A DNA stretch of 64,000 nucleotides from Trichoplusia ni. Its lineage: Eukaryota > Arthropoda > Insecta > Lepidoptera > Noctuidae. Positions 11,386 to 23,490 of this stretch are shown here, one piece after another; the stretch's first letter is position 1, and the number at the start of each line of letters is the position of its first letter. The position numbers and the translations under genes were made by a program. The DNA lies in assembly GCF_003590095.1 (NCBI RefSeq), contig NC_039481.1, positions 12,307,895 through 12,371,894 on the forward strand, given 5' to 3'. A model generated the notes under the pieces. It was not told the origin of the DNA. It worked only from the letters and a program-made list of their open reading frames with translations, and ran no database searches.

Positions 11386-11900
11386 TTAGGACCTGAGTCT
11401 GTAGTAGAAATTTACTTAGCTCTAACTTAATAGAGACTTAATATTATTAAATATAAATAATATGCTAACGGTTATAAATCATCAGTACTTGTTCATTAAA
11501 ATTAAATGTTTCAAATATCTGCACATCATTTCTAACGACAAAATCTACCAAATCTACGTACTATAAGAATAAGAACTTTCTTAATACCGCCACAAAATTC
11601 TTGACATTCACTTCAATAACTTCTTCCTTCTCCGTCCCTTGACATTGACAATCAGCCTTTTTTCTAGAATATCACCTATCTCTCTTTTCCTCAAGAATAA
11701 CAACACAATACTAAACCAACAATAACACATATTTTTCCCCGATGCACGTAACCGTATTATCAGTAAACGTTAACAAAGATTAAGGATAAACTCGTTCCAT
11801 CGGCCACTCATCCTTGATTGCGAGTATTGCGACACGTAATCTGACATCCAATCCAATCTCTTATGAAGCCCTACATTTCCATGAGAAGAATGAGAAAAAT
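11386..11900. other. AT-rich non-coding DNA, nothing recognised
   Basis: No gene or repeat copy is supported. Confidence 0.5.
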
Positions 11901-12155
11901 CCAGTCAAGTACGAGTCAGACTCGTGCCTAAGGATTCCGTACCAAAATCATTTTTTTTTGTCGCCCTTTAAACTTATAACTCTTCTACGAATGGCTTTTA
12001 CTTCGATTCAATACTACTTGTTATGAAAGCAATAGAAGCTAGCTTTCATGGTACTAAACTTAATATACCTTCTGGTGACAGACAGACGGATAAGCAAGAA
12101 AGCCTTAGTAACAAGGTTCCGTTATTACCCTTTGAATCAGGTACCCTAAAAATCC
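11901..12155 (-). mobile_element. GTCY-microsatellite MITE, near full length
   Basis: On the minus strand it begins AGGGTACCTGATTCAAAGGG, then AACGGAACCTTGTTACTAAG, a GTCY core (CCGTCTGTCTGTCACC, about 12067-12087), and TACGGAATCCTTAGGC. It ends CGAGTCTGACTCGTACTTGA near 11901. Both termini fit the family. The open frames across it on both strands are incidental. Confidence 0.7.
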
Positions 12156-12940
12156 AACGAAAGAATGACGACCATACTTCCGCAGCCATAAGTAAACATA
12201 AGTAAACGCAAGTAACAAGTAAAGGGAACCAACTCTCAAACGAGACAGTAATGAGAGCGCGTGAAGTCACTACATAACGACCTGCTTGAAACAAAAGGCT
12301 AACACCCATACAAGATTAAACCTTAACACGAAAGTTATAGAGTACAATGTGGAATGGTGATTCCAACCACACATTACTGAAAATCACAGTCGAGCTTTTT
12401 TACTAATATGAGGGCTGATTTCATTTTGCCTAGTAACTGTGTGTTTTTGATGTAAAAGCTAAGGTCGGACTGAGTTGTGAACTTTGCTTTTGATCATAAA
12501 GTCAGTTTTCTCGGGATTTTTTTTATGACAATCCAACAAATATAGCAAATACTTTGATATTGTTCATTTGTTTAATAGGCATGATCTAGGTATTCTAGGT
12601 CCTTGTTGCTTCATCTCGAATATGCATTAATGATAAATCTCATCGCCAGTATTATTAAGACAAATCTAATAATACTCTTTGATAAATAGATAACAGCTAT
12701 CAGTGAAGCCTTGAAAAGTAAGCTGTGTGAATGGATCATATAACAGTGAGGTATTCGAATATATGGAACTCGAATCTTAAAAGGGTTGGATGCCTCTAAA
12801 TGGATCATGTATTTTATGTGATTGGTTTCGTTTTGTAGAATAGACATTTGTGTTTTGGTCACTTAAGATTTTAATTATCAGGATTTTTTTTTTTAGTTGG
12901 AGCATAAGCTTACGGAAAAAAATTGATAGCTGAAGCTTAT
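12156..12940. other. AT-rich non-coding DNA, nothing recognised
   Basis: The 83-codon minus frame at 12611-12862 has no motif and a chance-like composition. Nothing else is seen. Confidence 0.5.
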
Positions 12941-13144
12941 TCCTACTAATATTATAAATGCGAAAGTAACTCTGTCTGTTACTCTTTCACGTCTAAACCA
13001 CTGAACTGATTATACAGGTACAGAGATAGAGTTGACCTTGAGAAAGAACATAGGATAGTTTTTTATCCCGGACTTTTGAAGAGTTCTGTTGGAGACGCGA
13101 TATAACCGACCTCGACGCGGGCGAAGCCGCGGGCGAAAAGCTAG
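12941..13144 (+). mobile_element. Helitron-like element, family 2
   Basis: It starts TCCTACTAATATTATAAATG, contains GCGAAAGTAACTCTGTCTGT and TGGAGACGCGATATAACC, and ends GGGCGAAGCCGCGGGC then AAAAGCTAG. TC at the left end, CTAG at the right end and a GC-rich stem-forming stretch (GCGGGCGAAGCCGC) just inside the right end are Helitron hallmarks. This is a very common repeat in Lepidoptera. It is 204 bp and non-autonomous. Confidence 0.7.
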
Positions 13145-15081
13145 TACTACCATATTTAATGCTTACTGTTACTGGACTGTTCTTGTTAATACAGTCCGTC
13201 TCAATTAATTCTTTGTTTATTTCAAATCAAGAAAAAAACTAATAATATACTTAGACTTTAATATTAATTTCTCTTCAGTTCATATTAATATTGCTTACAT
13301 TCTCTTCTATTTTTAAATACGGTTTTATAAAGTCTTTCTTTTTTTAATTATAAAGATAACTTCCATAACACATTTGCGTATACGTTTTGATTTTCCATAT
13401 AAACACGTTTTTCTTTTATTACGCGTAAGATAAATATTTCCAGAAGCATTTTTCCTGAAACACGCCAATTATTCAAGTGAATACCCAATATTAACGAAAT
13501 GGAATTCTGTTTTATAACTGCATTAAATGGATAAACAAACAATAAATCTGTTTGTGGTAACTGAATTCTAGGGATGGGAATTATCTTCGTAATAATATTT
13601 TGAAAGCAGTTTTGCAATCATATTGACTTATTGTGAATTATCATTTAGCGTAAAGTTTTTATTTAAAATTCGATCATGCTGATTTTAATATGATAAAAGA
13701 GAGCTTTAATTACGTTTAAGACAAGTGCATATTGCACTAAAAGGTTTAGTCTTCACATTCTAAAGCTATGTGGTAGAAAATAATGAGGTTAATCGGTTTT
13801 CGCTCATATATAATATTTACTACAAAATTGAAAAACTGGAAGTGAAAATCATCATTCTTAACGATCTACGAATATCAATACCTTTTCACTATACAAGAAA
13901 ATATAAAAGGCTTTCTATAACAGGATCTATCTTGCTCTATTATCCTGGAATCCAAAACGATATCTAGGTTAACATTGAACGTCATTTTCAGACCACATAA
14001 GTCCGGCCAAGTATTCGAAGCTCGATTGTTAAACTCGATTCAAACACAATCGGTTATGAAATCGATTTGCTGAACGGAATAGTGAATTCCCTTCCCTACG
14101 TCGACATTTTTCAACAATATTAGTGGAGGGAAATCACGAATAGGGTCCATTTATTTTGTGTGAAATTATGATAATAAAGCCATTATATGCAACCTCATTG
14201 CATGACTGGAGCAATTTACAAGTTTATAAAACGCTACGTAATAAAATTAAATATGACCACCAGGTTTTATTTGTGGATACAATATGACCAAGTCTTTTTC
14301 TATGTGGACTCTTCTGATGTGTTAAGTGAATCTTGCTAACAGATTGTGAACCTGCTTTAAAAGAAACCCCCCAGCAAATAGATCAGGTCATATTATTGAC
14401 TCTTGAAATACCGTTCTAGAACTAACCAAATAATCCATTTTACATAAGACATTTCATTTCATTTCATAATCTGCAAAATATTTATAAAATATGTAAATAA
14501 CGGGAACGTCAACTTTTCACGACACTTACTTTTTGTACGCGTAAAAATCATGGTAGGAACGCTTGCCTGGTCCTTGTAGTAGGAGATGAGACGAGGTCAT
14601 CATTTTTGAAATCAAAACCAAACTAGTAATTCCCTGTCCAGGCTATTTTCATTTCTCAGCCTTAACTAACACTACATACCACAAACTCCAATCACCTTTA
14701 GTTGATTTATAGAGTCAGTTAAATCAATCATTTGTCGTAACCGCGATTGATCCGAATATGACCAGATCGTATTTATGGAGGTCAGCTTCTTGGCAAATGG
14801 ATCACTATCAGTTAGTCTGATGCGATAAGGGATGTGATATCGGGTGCATTAAGTTGGTAAGCGGCGACGTGCATTGGCCAGATAACACTACACGAATCAA
14901 GGTGGTTAATAGGAACTTTTTTGACAGAAATATATAATATGATATTATTTTACGTTGATCCAATGTTCTTGTGTAATATGAAATCTAGGTCTGTAATGGC
15001 TAAAGAAAACTTGAGTTATCACAGTTGAGTAGGTAAGGTTTTAAGGTTAACAAATATTACTATTAGTTGTTATATATATTA
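13145..15081. other. AT-rich non-coding DNA
   Basis: No gene is supported. Frames at 13348-13617 (-) and 13770-13967 (+) are I/N/K-rich chance frames. The 14700-14900 stretch is more complex but unmatched within the window. Confidence 0.5.
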
Positions 15082-15320
15082 CTAGCTGACCCAGCAAACG
15101 TTGTTTTGCCTAATAAATTATTTCTAGTTGTATGTATTTTTAATGCCTTATTATAAAAAAAAATGTCGTCCAAAATTTTTTTTTTTAGTGTTAGCAACCC
15201 TTAACACTTAGGGGTATGAAAAATAGAAAACGCATATAAAATTTGGTAAAAATCGGTTAAGCCGTTTCGTAGGAGTACAGTAACTAACATCGTGCCACGG
15301 GAATTTTATATATTAGAAGA
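15082..15320 (-). mobile_element. Helitron-like element, family 3
   Basis: On the minus strand it runs from TCTTCTAATATATAAAATTC through CCCGTGGCACGATGTTAGTT and CCAAATTTTATATGCG to AACGTTTGCTGGGTCAGCTA and a final G. It is bounded by A on the left and T on the right. The same element in the opposite orientation is at 27501-27743. The TC start, CTAG end and A/T target again fit Helitrons. Confidence 0.75.
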
Positions 15321-16498
15321 TTTCCAAGTCCAGTGGAGTGTTTAGTTGGAGTACAATATTGTTTATGAAAAAAGTGATAGTGATAAGTATAAGAGTTAAT
15401 TAAATTCTATTACTAGAAAAACAGCTACACATTTCAGTTCGTATTTTTTTCACTTCCCAGACCTCCATTGTGCGTTATCCCTTAAAGTTTATGTTCCTCT
15501 TCACTTAATCCCGTTTGGTTAATGTCTGCATCTTATGATTGAGTTAGTTCTACTTGCGCGTATCGTAACTATGTGAGTAATATACTATAAGTATATATAA
15601 TATTAACTACCTCTGTTTACTTAAGATAACAAGTTATGGGCAGGTTTAGGACCATTTATGTCAATAAAATAATGTCAAGGAAATAATTAATTGTGATTAC
15701 AATTAAAAATTAATAAAGATTGTTTAGTTTTATTTCACCGCTGGACTTAAAAAAATAACATTAAAATAGAAACCGAGTCGAAAAAAAAATATAACCTTTT
15801 TTAAAATCGAAATGAACTGAATATAATAACTCTGAAATATTAATAAAACTTCAGTTCAAATAAACTACTTTAATTGCTAAAAGTGCTAGGAAGAGTCATT
15901 TTAAAACGAAATGTAGTGGAAATTGGGGAAGTCATTAGGGCGAAAGAGCAAGCAATTAGGAATCTAGGGCAAAATAGAATTGAGAACAATATGCTATTTT
16001 CTGCTGTTGATGTGTGTTGGATTTATTTCAGATATTTATGTGCAGTGAAGATAATTAAAATAATACCTCTTTTTATTCCATACTTATGATAATGTGAATC
16101 AGTTGATATGAGTATTTTTCTCTATAGAGGTTTCTATTGATACAATTTACATTATGAAAGTGTGGTTTAATGAGTTTTTAATGTTCAGACTTTTTCTCGA
16201 CACTATTGTTTCAGACACAAAAGGTAGGCTCTCCTTTGTCTTTCAGATGTTTTTCTTAAATTGCCTTTAATTTGAACCCTTGACCTCGCAGTCAAAATCG
16301 CATCGGAAAACGTTACCTACACACTGTTAACTGTAAATAATAGTTAACACAACACCGTGAGATCGATCTAATAAATTATCTTAGACAAGATGTTTCCCCA
16401 ACCAAAGTTTGGCGGGATCCTATCAGATAAGCTTGGATGAGCTTCAGTTAAATTTATTAGGCCGAACAATATTAGTCGCTAAACACGTACCGAGTACA
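15321..16498. other. AT-rich non-coding DNA, nothing recognised
   Basis: The frame 15874-16089 starts at TTG and has no motif. No repeat copy is found. Confidence 0.5.
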
Positions 16499-16678
16499 CC
16501 CATCACCTCTTGAAGCAAGACTGATGCTTTAGAGGAAGAGAGATGTACGCTTAAGCCGCACTACTCAACGTAGGCCTACGCCGCGCTACGCCAGTCTACG
16601 TCGGTCTACGCTGGCTCTACGCTGAGTAAAGTTCCGTCTCATTTACACAAGACTGCTGTCTTGCTTTAAAGGTGATGG
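16499..16678. mobile_element. foldback element with CTACG minisatellite core
   Basis: The ends are imperfect inverted repeats: CCATCACCTCTTGAAGCAAG on the left and, read inward from the right, CCATCACCTTTAAAGCAAGA. Between them, at about 16567-16625, lies a GC-rich array of roughly 10-base units built on CTACGCC/CTACGTC/CTACGCT. The remainder is unique. The structure suggests a non-autonomous DNA element whose interior expanded as a minisatellite. Only one copy is in the window. Confidence 0.5.
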
Positions 16679-17616
16679 TAGGCCCTTGAAATAGGTAGCA
16701 ACAAGCAACTAATGTATCATCACATTGATTGAGGTACAAACGGTTCGAATGGCCCCGGGTTACCCTTATATTAAGTGAAGTTTAGTTTCAGTCCAATTTA
16801 TTTATGTTTAATGGTAAATTATTTGTTTCACTGTAAATATTGATGATGTGTAGAATATTGTTTTTATTAGTTCTTCATAAAAAAAAATATATTAAGGTAC
16901 CATCAGTACATCCTCGCTCTTCAATGACTGCCTATGTAATACCTTTATTTTTGTATGCAAAGAAAATATTGGTGTAATTTATTTCGGAGCACAAAACTAT
17001 GTATGTTATTGTTTTTGAACCACCAAGCTATCTATTCTTCTAACCGATGTCTTAAGTTACAAAACCGAATTTCAAACCTAAACTTTTTATATAATACAGC
17101 GAAATGTCTCAGATACAAGCCACTACGTATTTCAGTGGTCTGTGTGGTCCGTAGCGTCTCCCGCGTCGAGTCGTGTGTACTGAACCAAAACGATTTCCAT
17201 ACTACTAAGTGCGGCACTAAAATAACCTAACCACGTGTCACTGTAGCGGTGTTTGCTTTGATGTGAAAAGAAAAATACTGGAAAGTATTTTTGTTAACTT
17301 ATTTGTTTTATTGTTTGTATGTTTTTCTGTTGGTACCATCGAACAGAAATGAAAGAATTGTGTCATAATTAAAATATTTAATACCATTGTATTTGTCGCA
17401 GATTGTTAAAAAAATAGTACTGTAGACTTTTTTTTTTAGAGTGCAATTAATTCTGTCATCTCATTATACCAATAGAAAAAAGAAAAAGTAATATTAATTG
17501 TATTTCCTCACGAATGTATAAGCCTTGCCAAGTCCTTGTAAACCTCATATTTACAAAAGGCCTATCATATTCAGATATCTATCATTCAAATATTTACGCA
17601 AACATTTTCTATAGCG
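16679..17616. other. AT-rich non-coding DNA
   Basis: Overlapping frames on both strands at 16955-17230 are open but share no motif. Splice-site quality is poor, and I do not call a gene. Confidence 0.45.
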
Positions 17617-17800
17617 TGACGACTTACACTGTGGCCCTCGATCGTATCAGAGACGTTTGGACGTCGCTTCGTCACGTGACCAGTTCCTGTACCATGATAT
17701 CCTGAGGTAAAACCATTCACGTTGTGGAAGCAAGACGCCACTACGTTTTGTAGAGCGCTGTCTCGCTGCCCCAAGGGCAGCAGTCTAGCATTAGAGAATC
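17617..17800. repeat. GC-richer stretch, probable repeat fragment
   Basis: This block is clearly richer in G+C than its surroundings. It contains GGAAGCAAGACGCCACTACG, TTTTGTAGAGCGCTGTC and a small hairpin GCTGCCC-CAA-GGGCAGC at 17765-17781. It feels like a lepidopteran interspersed repeat, but there is no second copy in the window to prove it. Confidence 0.3.
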
Positions 17801-18567
17801 GTAGTACAGGGATAGATAGATCTTACGCTATAAAGCTCCTTCTTGTTATTACAAAGAATTATAATCCGGACATTATTTTAGTTAATCGTATCCCAGAGAT
17901 TTTGATAAGGCGATAATAACTTTGAACAATGTTATGAACAATTTTCGTTTGAGTTATTTTGAACTAGCTGTTAATAAAGTTGTTTTTTGTTTTTATTAAT
18001 AATATATTACGTTGATTAAAATATACATAAAATATATCATGAACTTCAATGAAGGGAATTGATTGATGTTCTATATTTGTTACTTTAGACCCAAGTTATC
18101 CATAGACCGGGATATATGCTAAGAGGGCACGATGCTTTTGACCTGTAGTTGGAAAACAATAGCAGGTAAATAATAATAAGAGATACAATATTAATATCTG
18201 TATATCGTTGTATACTAGTTTTAAGCCCATGTCTTATAGATTTTGCTTTTTGTGTTTAGTTGTTTGCAAATAAGTTGTCAACCTAACTGCAATATCCAAA
18301 GAGTACATTTTCATGCGAAGTTCAGCCTAAATGTTATAATTAGTTTTTAATAAAATAATTTCGTTAAGACTTCACAGATGTTTCTAAAGTTTGTTACAGT
18401 TTTTGATTTAATTCGGTTTAGTTCTGGCTTTTATATCACTAATTAGAATTTGAAAGTAAATACTTAAGTGACGGATTATTTTCACTTCCTCAAGTTTTGT
18501 TTATTTTGAAATAATCGTACTGTTCTGAAAATTTGATGCCATACCGTTCATTATATTATTGTTACTA
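17801..18567. other. AT-rich non-coding DNA, nothing recognised
   Basis: No gene or repeat is supported. Confidence 0.5.
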
Positions 18568-18602
18568 GCCTGGATTGATCCACTGTTGGACAAAGGCTTC
18601 CT
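18568..18602 (+). repeat. fragment of CCACTGCTGGACAAAGGCCT-type repeat
   Basis: TCCACTGTTGGACAAAGGCT followed by TCCTC matches a very common lepidopteran interspersed sequence, probably a LINE 3' region. A complementary-sense relative is at 43529-43566. It is short, so confidence is limited. Confidence 0.4.
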
Positions 18603-18627
18603 CACTCTTCTTCCACTATACAAGACA

Positions 18628-18894
18628 TCTATACCTATACTAATATATAAAGCTGAAGAGTTTGTTTGTTTGTTTGAACGCGCTAATCTCAGAAACTACT
18701 GGGCCGAATTGAAAAATTCTTTTTGTGTTAAATAGACCATTCATCGAGGAAGGTTTTAGGCTATAAACCATCACGCTGCGACTAATAGGAGCGAAGATAC
18801 AATGGAAAATGTCAAAAAAACAGGGCCGGTATAAATCATAACCTATAACATAATATCTTCTACCCACGGGGACGAAGTCGCGGGCAACAGCTAG
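18628..18894 (+). mobile_element. Helitron-like element, family 1, complete
   Basis: This is the most complete family 1 copy. It starts TCTATACCTATACTAATATA after an A and contains GAACGCGCTAATCTCAGAAA, AGACCATTCATCGAGGAAGG, ATCACGCTGCGACTAATAGG and GATACAATGGAAAATGTC. It ends GACGAAGTCGCGGGCAACAG plus CTAG, followed by T. The A|TC...CTAG|T boundaries are diagnostic of Helitron insertion. At 267 bp it has no helicase or Rep coding capacity, so it needs a master element elsewhere. Confidence 0.8.
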
Positions 18895-20518
18895 TTAGGT
18901 AATAATTTTATCCTTACTCTCTGTACAATGACTTTTATGAATTAGTGTTAATACGTTATAGCAAAGCGAGTAAGTATGGATAAAAAAAAGCAATTGTAAA
19001 ATTCATAACATGGATGCGTAATAAATTCCAAAAATATTAATAAAATACAAACAGAACGCATGTTAACAATTAATTTACAATTTCTGGGTCACTTTCACCT
19101 CCCCTTATAAAACTTTATAAAATCAGGTCAATCGAAACTCGTAATAAAAACATTTTAAATACGTTTTACATTCAAATGTTTATGTTTCCATGAATGCCTT
19201 ATCATTGACGATAACGTTGTTTAATGTTATTTTCACGTTCACCTAAGTCCCTTAGAAATAACCAGCCTAGCAAAGAAATATTTTGAAAAATTTATTTTGT
19301 ATCATCAGCTTTTATGAGCATCACTTTTATTTGCCGACGTATTAAATTGTACAGGCGAAAATTTTTCTGCAGGGCTGTCACAAGCAGATGAACACATGTT
19401 TGAAATTGTTTATTTAAATTAATATTATTCTATTTTGAAACTATTTGAATGATTCTAGTGTCTTTTTCTTTGCTGTATTCAGATATTTATTAGGCTGTTT
19501 ATACACTTGTAAAGTATATTAAACATATTTTATACATACAGAATCACTATTGAACGAAATATTAGTACGGTTTTACAGAAATTAAAGCATTATCAGAAAT
19601 TCGAACCGATTTAAATTTACAGAATAGATTTATAAGTAGATACAAATATAATTTCATTAATAAAATATTTAGAAATATCTTTAATCTAATGTTGTCAACC
19701 CTAATGCATAGAAGATCAGTCAATTTTGTATGCTTTGAACTTTGAACTGGAATGCATTTGAAATGCCAATGTTTATTTTATTAGCTTTAAATTTTAAGCG
19801 TTAATTTTCAGTCGAAAAAGAGCATGAATTACATCTATTTTGAAAAAGTTATTTCAAAATACTTCTTAAACATCGTTCTGAAAATTTATATTTGAATTTA
19901 ATATGAATGTTTGCTTATTCCATCCAGATTCATTCAGACTTCAAACAAAACTTCGCTTTATCTAAAATGTTTCTTTACTTTTGAATTAAGAAAATCTTTT
20001 GGCGATTTACGTTTCGATACACTCCTTAGCCATAAATAGAGAAATTTCTCAGAGCAACTAAATTACAATTTCGCATTCTAAAGTTGACTTCAAAGTACCA
20101 CCATAAGAAAAAACAATTGCTTAAAATAATTCCCGCTTTACTTCAGAGAATTATTCAACGAAAAAACAATTGAATCCTCATATAGAACCCGAGATTCCGA
20201 ATAGGTTTCATAATGCCGTCATAATTGTGAATGTGGTAATGTCTCGAGCAAACCACATTAATTTTATTGTACTGTATTCCTCCAAGGAAAATGAGATGAT
20301 ATTAATTTTAATTTACATCCCGAGATACTTAGAAGGTTGTAAGATATAATTATGTGATAAGTCTCTTCGTTTTAATGAAATGAAGAACGATATGAAATTG
20401 CTGTGGAAGATTTTTATAACTGTGTCATGATTTTTATAACATGTATTTGGACTTTTCTTTATGTGAGAAAATGATTTTGCCCAGCCATGGGACATTTAAT
20501 GGCTGATATTAATAGAAT
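18895..20518. other. AT-rich non-coding DNA, nothing recognised
   Basis: The 60-codon minus frame at 20313-20495 is chance-like. No repeats are seen. Confidence 0.5.
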
Positions 20519-20575
20519 CTTGATAGCCGAGTGATAAAGCCACCACATCAAAAAGCAACTAGAGACATGACGTTT
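20519..20575 (+). repeat. SINE family 2 head fragment
   Basis: TTGATAGCCGAGTGATAAAG resembles the A-box region of the SINE at 6609 (GATAGCCGAGAGG). No B box or body follows, so it is a 5' fragment or a chance match. Confidence 0.3.
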
Positions 20576-22386
20576 TAAAAGTACCTGTAAAACGGCCTAT
20601 ATCAAGATTTTCATTTTCCATTTTAATAATTACTTTTTCTTCAATATACAAATCGTAAATTACTCACAAATTAAATAAAATCATCCACAAAAATAAATAT
20701 AATCGCAAAGACGTTCATACCCGGATAACTTCACAAACACACCTTAATAATCCCCTCGTTTAAGGCCTAAATCTTGTGAGCACTCTTAAACCCCGGAATA
20801 TGCGGTAAAAACGGTAAAAACACTGGAAACCAACATGATACCGTTGTCAAGTGATTTTTGTTTCCGCCGCTCCGCCTGCACTTGACATCCATTTTGAGAG
20901 GCATAAAAAAGCTTCATTTAGGGCCCCATAACCCTCGGTTTTTTCTGATTTGATTAGCTTAAGGATTCCGTTAAGACAATGAAACCTTTTTGGAGGTTTG
21001 TCTCGATTCGAATTCGTTAATTGAATTTAATTGTGTGTAAGAGTTATTGAATATCTTTGATATTTTTAGGATGAAAGGGAAATTGTGAAGTGTCTTTATT
21101 AAAATTGGAAATCTATCAAATTATTTTTTGAATTTAAATGGCTGTTTTGTTTTCAAGTTTTCATATCTTTTCAAGCAGATATTTCTGTATACTTTTGTTT
21201 TATAATTGTTCTGTTATTTGCTAGGGGAATCATTATACTAAACTTAATAAAAATAAACTTATCAAAGTATGTATTTGTCACCTTTTTATTAAATGTTTTT
21301 ATAAGATAAGAAAAAATGGATGTAACCATAAAACCAAATATTTTGTCTTTGAACTAATTCTTTGAAAATACACTGTCACTATTATTGAGTATAAATCATC
21401 CTATCACACGCCGAACATCAACAAACCTTCAAAAACACAACAGCTGCAGAAATTTCAATATTCAATCGGCATGTCAAATACATCCTCTTGTGTTAGAGGC
21501 CAACAGCTTACGATTTTTAGGCCGAGATTAGCCGGTACAAGTATGAAATCAGCCCTTCACTCCGGATGGGCTGTCAGCTTATGAGTACCACTTGGAGCTA
21601 TTTCCAAGGCGGTCAAGGCTCTCGCCGTAGTACCGTAAAATGTTTCTAGAATTTCTACTTTGTTTACGTTAAGAAAAATGTTTGTTTACGTAAGAAATGT
21701 TATCATTTTTGTAGTGAAGTATTAAGTCTTGTTTTTATTTAAAGAGTGGTTGTTTAAAGCTCATAAATATGAGTAGTTCTTTATCTACCATCTACTAACC
21801 TATCTAGTGTTTCTCCAAAAAAAATTACGTTTCTTGCTTTTTAGGTAATTGCAGCCACAATTGCCAAAGCAAGTGAAGATATTATTTTGTTGAGCATAGG
21901 GGTTGTATTTATAGCTAATATGGGGTATGTACTTAGGCATTTTTTTTATTCTGTTGTTGAAATTCAATTATGAAATATCCAGTAATGAAGACATTTCTTG
22001 GAGGAAGCAGGTCAATTATTCTTTTACATAACTTGACAACCCGATATCCCTCGGGATGTAAACCTTCTTACCAGAATATTATGCCCAAAAAAGCGCCATT
22101 ACCATAATTACTCGTGGTTCTATCAAATCAAAGGCTATTACCAAATTGTCGGACGCAAAAAAATCCGGAAATTATATCTGTTTATAGGTAACAGTGTTTC
22201 GGAACAATTTAATTTGTTAGGAATTTCCTTTCTGCCCACACCCCACTTTGACTTTTATGGAATTTTAATTTTGGTAATGTCATTTTTATTTTTGTTTTTT
22301 AGCTCTTCACGATATAACAGCAGCTGTAGTATAGTAAAAAAAGTTGCATTTTTCGGAGCACAAACATTGAAGTTTTGCAAAAATTT
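20576..22386. other. AT-rich non-coding DNA
   Basis: No gene is supported. The 21420-21640 part is less AT-rich and has no open frame of note. No second copy is in the window. Confidence 0.5.
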
Positions 22387-22438
22387 TAGATAAAAAATGC
22401 AGAGGATACTTTATCGTATCCTCTGCATTTTTTATCTA
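22387..22438. repeat. perfect 23-bp hairpin with 6-base loop
   Basis: Arm 22387-22409 is the exact complement of arm 22416-22438, with loop TTTATC. The arm core is ATGCAGAGGATAC. There are no mismatches. A transcript would fold into a 52-nt hairpin. A perfect arm argues for a recent origin (template switching during replication) or for selection. It is shorter and more perfect than a typical insect pre-miRNA, and I recognise no known miRNA in it. Confidence 0.85.
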
Positions 22439-22993
22439 TATATAACTTGAAAAGTCTTTTATATCAAATTGAACATTTTGTGAATAAGCTATTGTGGCAG
22501 GGTTGACAAAAATATTAATTACAAAAACGTAGCATAGCAACTAGGTTTGCAGGTACTTATAAACAGGGATATATGTAGAAATTCATATACTACTTTATAC
22601 TAGCTATCTTCCATCTGCTGAAAAAAATACATTTGATATCAAAATTAGTTCTGTTTGATCACAAGTCCTCGGTAGTAAGAGGTGTCTGTTGGTAGTGGAA
22701 AAAGGTCAATTATTTTATGCTAATGAATTCAACCTACGCTTAGGATATGGGCGTTGGGCTGTGTCGGATTTACACAGATTAACACCTCGCGACCCACGCC
22801 ACTGACTTTGTCTAGAACTTGATATGTAACTGTGTCGGGTTTACATCAACACGTGTGTCATACGTGTGTCCCATATGTGTTTTAGTAGCCTTGCCGTGCT
22901 ATGGACTTAAAGTACGACTTACTTAGAAAAAATACTATTTAATATTACCAATGTATATACCAGTGCTTGTCAAAGTTGTAGTTGTATTAATGA
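22439..22993. other. AT-rich non-coding DNA
   Basis: No gene. The phrase GGATTTACACAGATTAACAC at about 22765 recurs with one or two changes near 51670, which may mark another dispersed repeat. Confidence 0.45.
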
Positions 22994-23178
22994 CTAGCTG
23001 TTGCCCGCGACTTCGTCCTCGTGGATAGAAGATATAAGTTATGATTTAGGTATACCTGCCCGGCGTTTTCACACTTTCCATTATATCTTAGCAAATCTTA
23101 AAAAAAAATCAATTTGGACCAGTAATTCCTGAGATTAGTCAAACAAACAAACAAACTCTTCAACTTTATATATTAGTA
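22994..23178 (-). mobile_element. Helitron-like element, family 1, internally shortened
   Basis: The plus strand begins with CTAGCTGTTGCCCGCGACTT after an A, the complement of the family's CTAG end. It reaches GAAGAG/ACTAATATATA at its other end near 23178. The middle lacks the ATCACGCTGCGACTAATAGG and CATCGAGGAAGG blocks, so about 80 bp are deleted compared with 18628. The TC start is replaced by GCTACTAAT. Confidence 0.65.
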
Positions 23179-23462
23179 GCTTTATATATTTAAAAATATT
23201 ACTTCTATATTTCTCTTTAGTGCTTGTTAAAATTATTAATGATATGTACGCTTTAATTTTCGTATACATTAAAATCTATATTGTATTATTAGCAATGAGG
23301 TTATTATAACGATGAGGCTGTTCTAAATAAATAAATAAAAATGTTTTAAATTTAAAAGTAATTTGTAGCTCTATAAATTAATTCTAAGATATGACTAACA
23401 AACGGTGAAGTATATATAAAATGGCGCCCAAATATTTGAATATGTAATCACTATCCTTCAAT

Positions 23463-23490
23463 AATTGAGCGTTAAAGGCAACGCTCAATT
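23463..23490. repeat. 11-bp perfect hairpin
   Basis: AATTGAGCGTT (23463-23473) and AACGCTCAATT (23480-23490) are exact complements around the loop AAAGGC. There is no U-run as in a bacterial terminator, and the context is eukaryotic, so no function is assigned. Confidence 0.6.

Noticed and set aside
23463..23490. Hairpin as a rho-independent terminator
   Set aside because: The genome is eukaryotic and no T-run follows the stem.
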